NCBI RefSeq assembly: GCF_036170895.1
Contig: NZ_CP108036.1
Coordinates: 4,529,501 to 4,593,500, forward strand
Reading direction: 5' to 3'
DNA from: Streptomyces erythrochromogenes
GTDB lineage: Bacteria > Actinomycetota > Actinomycetes > Streptomycetales > Streptomycetaceae
Length of the DNA: 64,000 nt
The notes under the pieces are model-generated. The model made no database searches and was not told the origin of the DNA. It saw only the letters and a list, made by a program, of their open reading frames with translations. The translations under genes were made by a program, and so were the position numbers. Positions 59,088 through 64,000 of the stretch are shown in pieces (the stretch's first letter is position 1; every line of letters begins with the position of its first letter).

Positions 59088-59114
59088 TTAGCACTCTCCG
59101 AGTGAGAGTGCTAC
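59088..59114. promoter_or_regulatory. CIRCE element, second
   Basis: TTAGCACTC - N9 - GAGTGCTAC, one mismatch to the consensus. It is the HrcA-binding site 132 nt before groEL2. Confidence 0.92.
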
Positions 59115-59137
59115 TGAAACGAGGACCGGGTCGGTGA

Positions 59138-60865
<1,728 letters not shown>

Positions 60866-60896
60866 TCGACCTGTTGGTTGATCGGCTGTTCTCGAA

Positions 60897-60932
60897 CGAG
60901 GGCGGCACCCCCCGCGGGGGGTGCCGCCCTCG
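60897..60932 (+). terminator. terminator after groEL2
   Basis: A 36-nt perfect palindrome, arm CGAGGGCGGCACCCCCCG. Confidence 0.92.
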
Positions 60933-61051
60933 GGCGTTCCCGGCCGGTGTGGCCCGCTCGATCATGATCGTCCCCGTATTCCTCCGGATGGGCCCGATCG
61001 GGCGGTGAAAACCGCTGGCCGGGGTGGGCGGGGGCGTGTGAACGTACGGCC

Positions 61052-61645
61052 ATGGGGAACTCCGTCGCTCATCCCGTGCTGCGCACCGCCGATCCGGCCG
61101 AGGCCTATGCAAAGGCGCGACATCTGTGCGGGCTGCTGGCCGAGAGGTACGCGCAGGTGTACGTGGGCGCCGTGGCGCTGACGGTCGCGGACCTGCGTCG
61201 GCTGGCGGGGCTGCTGCCGGATGCGATCCACGACTACGTGGAGGGGCGCAGCGATCCGGTGACGGGCGAGACCCTCTACTTCGCTCTGGACGTGGCGACG
61301 GCCGCCGACACCGAGCTGACCGCAGAGCTTCCGCTCTATTGCGCCGTGGAGGAGCTGCCGGGCGGGGTCCGCGACGAGGACTTCGTCCGGGCCGTGGGCG
61401 CCGGGCCGGCTTCGGTGCGGTGGGAGGGGTGCTGGCCCGACGAGCCCGAGTTCGGCTCGTACCCCTCACCCGGTTACGACGGTGTGCAGCTCGTCCTCAA
61501 CAGCGACGAAAGCCAATGGTGCCGGCGGACCACCGGGGTCCACTCGCTCTACGTCCACGTGACCAAGCACGGCGACCCCGGCCGGGCCGAGCGGCTCGCC
61601 GCCGCGATCGGCGGGGCCGTGCTGGGCGAGCCGGAGCAGGGCTGA
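61052..61645 (+). CDS. protein of unknown function, paralogue 1
   Basis: A 197-residue acidic cytoplasmic protein with no signal peptide or membrane segment. Landmarks shared with the next gene are an N-terminal AYAKARHLCGLL-type helix, a central EDFVRAVGAGPASVRWEGCWPDEP segment, and a C-terminal YVHVTKHGDPGRAERLAAAI followed by GGAVLG. I do not know the family. The two copies are adjacent, in the same direction, 7 nt apart, and so represent a tandem duplication with wide divergence. Confidence 0.75.
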   Translation: MGNSVAHPVLRTADPAEAYAKARHLCGLLAERYAQVYVGAVALTVADLRRLAGLLPDAIHDYVEGRSDPVTGETLYFALDVATAADTELTAELPLYCAVEELPGGVRDEDFVRAVGAGPASVRWEGCWPDEPEFGSYPSPGYDGVQLVLNSDESQWCRRTTGVHSLYVHVTKHGDPGRAERLAAAIGGAVLGEPEQG

Positions 61646-61652
61646 GGGCGGG

Positions 61653-62216
61653 ATGGGGAGTTCGCGGGCGTATCCCGTGTACCGGACCGATGACGTCGGT
61701 GAGGCGTACCGGCGGGCGCGGATGTTGTGCGGGCGGATGCGGCCGCTCGAACCGGAGATGTGGCTGTGCGCGCGGACCGAGAGCGTCGCCGAGGCCCGGG
61801 GAATGGCGGCGCTGCTCCCGGCGGGGATGTTCGATCCGTCGGACTACTGGGCGGCGGCGGACACCTGGTACCTGGGTGCCGAACTGCCGCGCGACGACCG
61901 CGAACTGGCGGCGGCGCTGCCGCTGACCGTCGACGCGTACGCGGCTCCCGGGCCGGTGGAGCAGGCGTTCCTGCGGGCGCTGCGCGGCGGGGCGGCCACG
62001 ATGCTGTGGCGGGGAGCCTGGCCGGACGTGCCCGGCATACCGTCCTCGTCGGCCGACCCGACGAACCAGCGTGTGGAGTTGGACCTCAACGAGGACCATC
62101 CCGACGGGCGGCACACCGTCTACGTGCACTTCGCGACCGCCGACGACGCGGGCGCCGCCCATCTCGCGGCCTTCGTCGGCGGGACCGTGCTCGGTCCTGT
62201 GCAGGTGGGGCGGTGA
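61653..62216 (+). CDS. protein of unknown function, paralogue 2
   Basis: A 187-residue protein related to the preceding one: YRRARMLCGRM, AFLRALRGGAATMLWRGAWPD and YVHFATADDAGAAHLAAFVG then GTVLG align with its landmarks. The central region differs, so the two may have different partners. It starts 7 nt after the stop of paralogue 1 and is surely co-transcribed. No catalytic residues can be identified; the conserved Trp and Cys positions in the middle deserve attention. Confidence 0.75.
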   Translation: MGSSRAYPVYRTDDVGEAYRRARMLCGRMRPLEPEMWLCARTESVAEARGMAALLPAGMFDPSDYWAAADTWYLGAELPRDDRELAAALPLTVDAYAAPGPVEQAFLRALRGGAATMLWRGAWPDVPGIPSSSADPTNQRVELDLNEDHPDGRHTVYVHFATADDAGAAHLAAFVGGTVLGPVQVGR

Positions 62217-62309
62217 GCGACGCCCGGCCGGAGTACGCCGGCATGCGCGCGGGCGGTCGGGCATGCCGGCGGCTCCGGCCCGGCTCCGGCCCGGCCGTCC
62301 GGGTCCGCA

Positions 62310-62315
62310 TAGGCT
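62310..62315 (+). promoter_or_regulatory. leaderless-type -10 element of trpF
   Basis: TAGGCT, 6 nt before ATG 62322. Confidence 0.6.
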
Positions 62316-62321
62316 GGACGC

Positions 62322-62921
62322 ATGGCTGACCTCTTCGTCAAGATCTGCGGGCTCAGGACCGCGCCGGACGTCGACGCCGCGGTGGCGGCCGGGGCCGATG
62401 CCGTCGGGTTCGTGTTCGCGCCCGGCAGCCCCCGTACGGTCGACGCCGCCACCGCGCGCGAGCTGGCGGCCCGGGTGCCGGACACGGTGCTGACCGTCGG
62501 GGTGTTCCGCGGGCAGTCCGTCGAGGAGGTGCGCCGCTTCGCCGAGGAGAGCGGAGTGCGGGGCGTACAGCTGCACGGCGAGGAGGGCCCCGAGGACTTC
62601 GCGGCGCTTCGCGCCGAGGGCCGCACCCTGCTGCGGGCCACGGCCCGGCGGGTGGAGCGCTGCGGTGAGTACGGCGAGGACCTGCTGCTGCTCGACGCCC
62701 CCGACCCGGGCTCCGGCAAGCCGTGGAACTGGGGCTCGGCGGACTTCACCGCGCCCGACGGCCGGTGGCTGCTGGCCGGCGGGTTGAACCCGGGCAACGT
62801 GCGCGAGGCGCTCGCCGCCACCGGGGCGTGGGGCGTGGACGTGTCCAGCGGCGTCGAGCGGGAGCGCGGCGTGAAGTCTCCGGAGCTGATCCGCGCCTTC
62901 GTCGAGGCGGCCCGCGGCTGA
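62322..62921 (+). CDS. trpF: phosphoribosylanthranilate isomerase TrpF
   Basis: A 199-residue TIM-barrel isomerase. The catalytic Cys is in FVKICGLRT (residue 8), the catalytic Asp in DLLLLDAPDPGSGKPWNW, and the phosphate-binding loops are LLAGGLNPGNV and GVDVSSGVERERGVKS. All signature positions of true TrpF are present, and it lacks HisA features. It converts phosphoribosylanthranilate to CdRP in tryptophan synthesis. Streptomyces usually relies on the bifunctional PriA for this step, so a separate trpF away from other trp genes is noteworthy. It has a leaderless-type start after TAGGCT. Confidence 0.92.
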   Translation: MADLFVKICGLRTAPDVDAAVAAGADAVGFVFAPGSPRTVDAATARELAARVPDTVLTVGVFRGQSVEEVRRFAEESGVRGVQLHGEEGPEDFAALRAEGRTLLRATARRVERCGEYGEDLLLLDAPDPGSGKPWNWGSADFTAPDGRWLLAGGLNPGNVREALAATGAWGVDVSSGVERERGVKSPELIRAFVEAARG

Positions 62922-63134
62922 ATCGCGGGGCCCACGCCGACGCCGCGCCGGTGCCGACGCCGATGCCGACGGCCCCGGCACGACTGCCGTGGGCCGCAGT
63001 CCGTGGGCCGCGGCAACACGATCGGTGTTGGCACGGCCGTCCACGCCCCGTGACGCGGCGGCGCATGGGATGCGGGGGACGGGGCATCCGGGCGGTGAGG
63101 GCGGTTCGTCGTCCAGGAGCAGGAGGTGGAAGCC

Positions 63135-63317
63135 GTGCGCCGTACGAAGGTGCTGAACTCCTTTCCCGCCGGTGACCCTTACGGCAGTTGGCCCGCCGAG
63201 GAGTACGCGGCCAGGTGCCGGGAGCGGGGCCAGCGGGCGACCGTCGTGATGGACCTCGACCGGGACGCCTTCCTCGTCGTGGCCCTCGACGCGGACGCGC
63301 CGCAGCGGGCGGCGTGA
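63135..63317 (+). CDS. small protein of unknown function
   Basis: A 60-residue protein. GTG 63135 is preferred because AGGAGG ends 8 nt upstream; a GTG at 63126 overlaps that ribosome site. Features are VLNSFPAGDPYGSWPAEEYA, a short helix and a beta-like VVMDLDRDAFLVVALD. It has no known motif and may be a small orphan regulator or stress protein. It is convergent with the following gene (gap 9 nt). Confidence 0.6.
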   Translation: MRRTKVLNSFPAGDPYGSWPAEEYAARCRERGQRATVVMDLDRDAFLVVALDADAPQRAA

Positions 63318-63326
63318 CGCCCTGCG

Positions 63327-63992
63327 TCAGGAGGCCGCGCGCCAGACCGTCATGTCGGCCCTGATCCAGCTGGGGTCCTTCGACAGGCCCGGGGCCGACT
63401 TGATCCCGATGACGAACAGCGCGATGTCCCCCGAGGGGTGTCTGACGCAGACCTCGCTGCCGGCCGCCAGGACATGCAGCGTCAGGTCGTTCTCCCTGGC
63501 GAACCTCAGCTCCTCGCGGCACGTTTCGAGGTTGCCGGTGCCCGCCTTCTGCGGCATGGAGAACACGCTCGCGTCGCTCTGCATCGTGCAGCCGCTGGCC
63601 AGCCCGCACTTCATGCGGATGTCCCCCGTGCGGTCGCCGTCGTCGTGCTGGACGGGCTCCTTGATGCTGATCGAGTTCTTCTCGTTCAGCTCCAGCCCCG
63701 GGTAGGGGACGGGCTTGGGCGGCTGGGACGCGCTCGGCGTCGGAGTGGGCGAGGGGGTGGCTCCGGTCGCCGGCGCCGGGCCGGACGGCTTGGCCGCGGC
63801 CGCCGCCTCACGTTCGGCCGCCCGGTCCGTCACGTCCATGAGCTTCCAGCCCAGGCCCCCGAGCGTCAGCGCACCCGTCACCGCCGCCACGGTGGCGACC
63901 CGCGCGGTCCGCCGCCGCTTGAGCCCGGCGGCCGCCGCCGCCGCGGCCGATGTCGCCGGCGACGCCGCGGCTCCCGCCGGGGCGGCCGTCAC
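63327..63992 (-). CDS. membrane-anchored protein of unknown function, possibly cut by window edge
   Basis: 221 residues from GTG 63992, but the frame stays open to the right edge, so the true start may lie outside. A basic Ala-rich segment precedes one hydrophobic segment (VATVAAVTGALTLGGLGW), then a Pro/Ser/Thr linker and an external domain with four Cys (KCGLASGCTM, ETCREELRF, SEVCVRHPSGD), probably two disulfides. The layout resembles the C-terminal half of a Streptomyces sensor or kinase-type membrane protein, but no catalytic part is visible. Confidence 0.65.
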   Translation of the reverse strand: MTAAPAGAAASPATSAAAAAAAGLKRRRTARVATVAAVTGALTLGGLGWKLMDVTDRAAEREAAAAAKPSGPAPATGATPSPTPTPSASQPPKPVPYPGLELNEKNSISIKEPVQHDDGDRTGDIRMKCGLASGCTMQSDASVFSMPQKAGTGNLETCREELRFARENDLTLHVLAAGSEVCVRHPSGDIALFVIGIKSAPGLSKDPSWIRADMTVWRAAS

Positions 63993-64000
63993 GTGTCCCG

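Overview
The window is a high-GC actinobacterial chromosome segment with strong third-position G/C bias, and almost certainly comes from a Streptomyces. The gene order follows a stretch of the S. coelicolor core chromosome that I know: mshA, gpmA, phoU/phoR/phoP, carD-ispD-ispF-cysS-rlmB, msiK, hbpS/senS/senR, cdgB, nagA/nagK, otsB/otsA/gpgS, a threonine-synthase paralogue with a sulfur carrier, csp, groEL2. I see no insertion sequence, prophage, CRISPR array or large secondary-metabolite cluster. tRNA-Thr(UGU) is the only stable RNA gene found.

Layout. 1-5.1 kb: the tail of an upstream gene; a TetR-controlled redox operon containing an internally deleted aldo/keto reductase; an XRE regulator with an HBHA-like Lys/Ala protein; a DUF2516 membrane protein. 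5.1-16.7 kb: a receiver-PP2C phosphatase, an NlpC/P60 hydrolase, a methyltransferase, mshA (mycothiol), a YbjN protein, an MFS transporter, gpmA, a secreted beta-barrel protein, a DUF2867/TetR divergent pair with two palindromic operators, and a 49-residue Cys-rich protein. 16.8-25.8 kb: phosphate control (phoU, phoR-phoP) with a partly duplicated phoP 3' end, a DUF461 lipoprotein, carD, the MEP-pathway genes ispD-ispF, cysS and an rRNA methyltransferase. 25.9-31.1 kb: DoxX protein, sugar nucleotidyltransferase, msiK, tRNA-Thr. 31-38 kb: a mixed accessory stretch (oxidoreductases, APH-like kinase, acetyltransferases, pentapeptide protein, GH26-like protein) with an 850-bp repeat-rich gap holding a long inverted repeat. 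38-48 kb: senR/senS with divergent hbpS, M1 peptidase, TerD, ArfB, flavin reductase, the diguanylate cyclase cdgB, and a CBM-like membrane protein. 48-56.4 kb: GlcNAc catabolism (PfkB kinase, nagA, nagK, an orphan sugar-binding lipoprotein) and trehalose/glucosylglycerate synthesis (otsB, otsA, gpgS). 56.5-64 kb: a SAM-I riboswitch over a ThrC-like enzyme plus a ThiS/MoaD-like carrier, csp, groEL2 with two CIRCE elements, two tandem paralogues of unknown function, a stand-alone trpF, and the C-terminal part of a membrane-anchored protein.

How parts connect. DasR-type (dre-like) sites lie in front of nagK, the sugar-binding protein and msiK, tying GlcNAc sensing to the shared ABC ATPase. cdgB has three different palindromic operator candidates upstream. 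The most notable unit is 56.5-58.4 kb: a SAM-sensing riboswitch controls a threonine-synthase-like enzyme co-transcribed with a ubiquitin-like sulfur carrier that ends in Gly-Gly-Cys. This combination fits O-phosphohomoserine-dependent homocysteine synthesis better than threonine synthesis. Fifteen genes start 6-7 nt after a TANNNT hexamer and look leaderless; this pattern was used to choose several start codons. No search or folding program was run, so family calls come from motif recognition.
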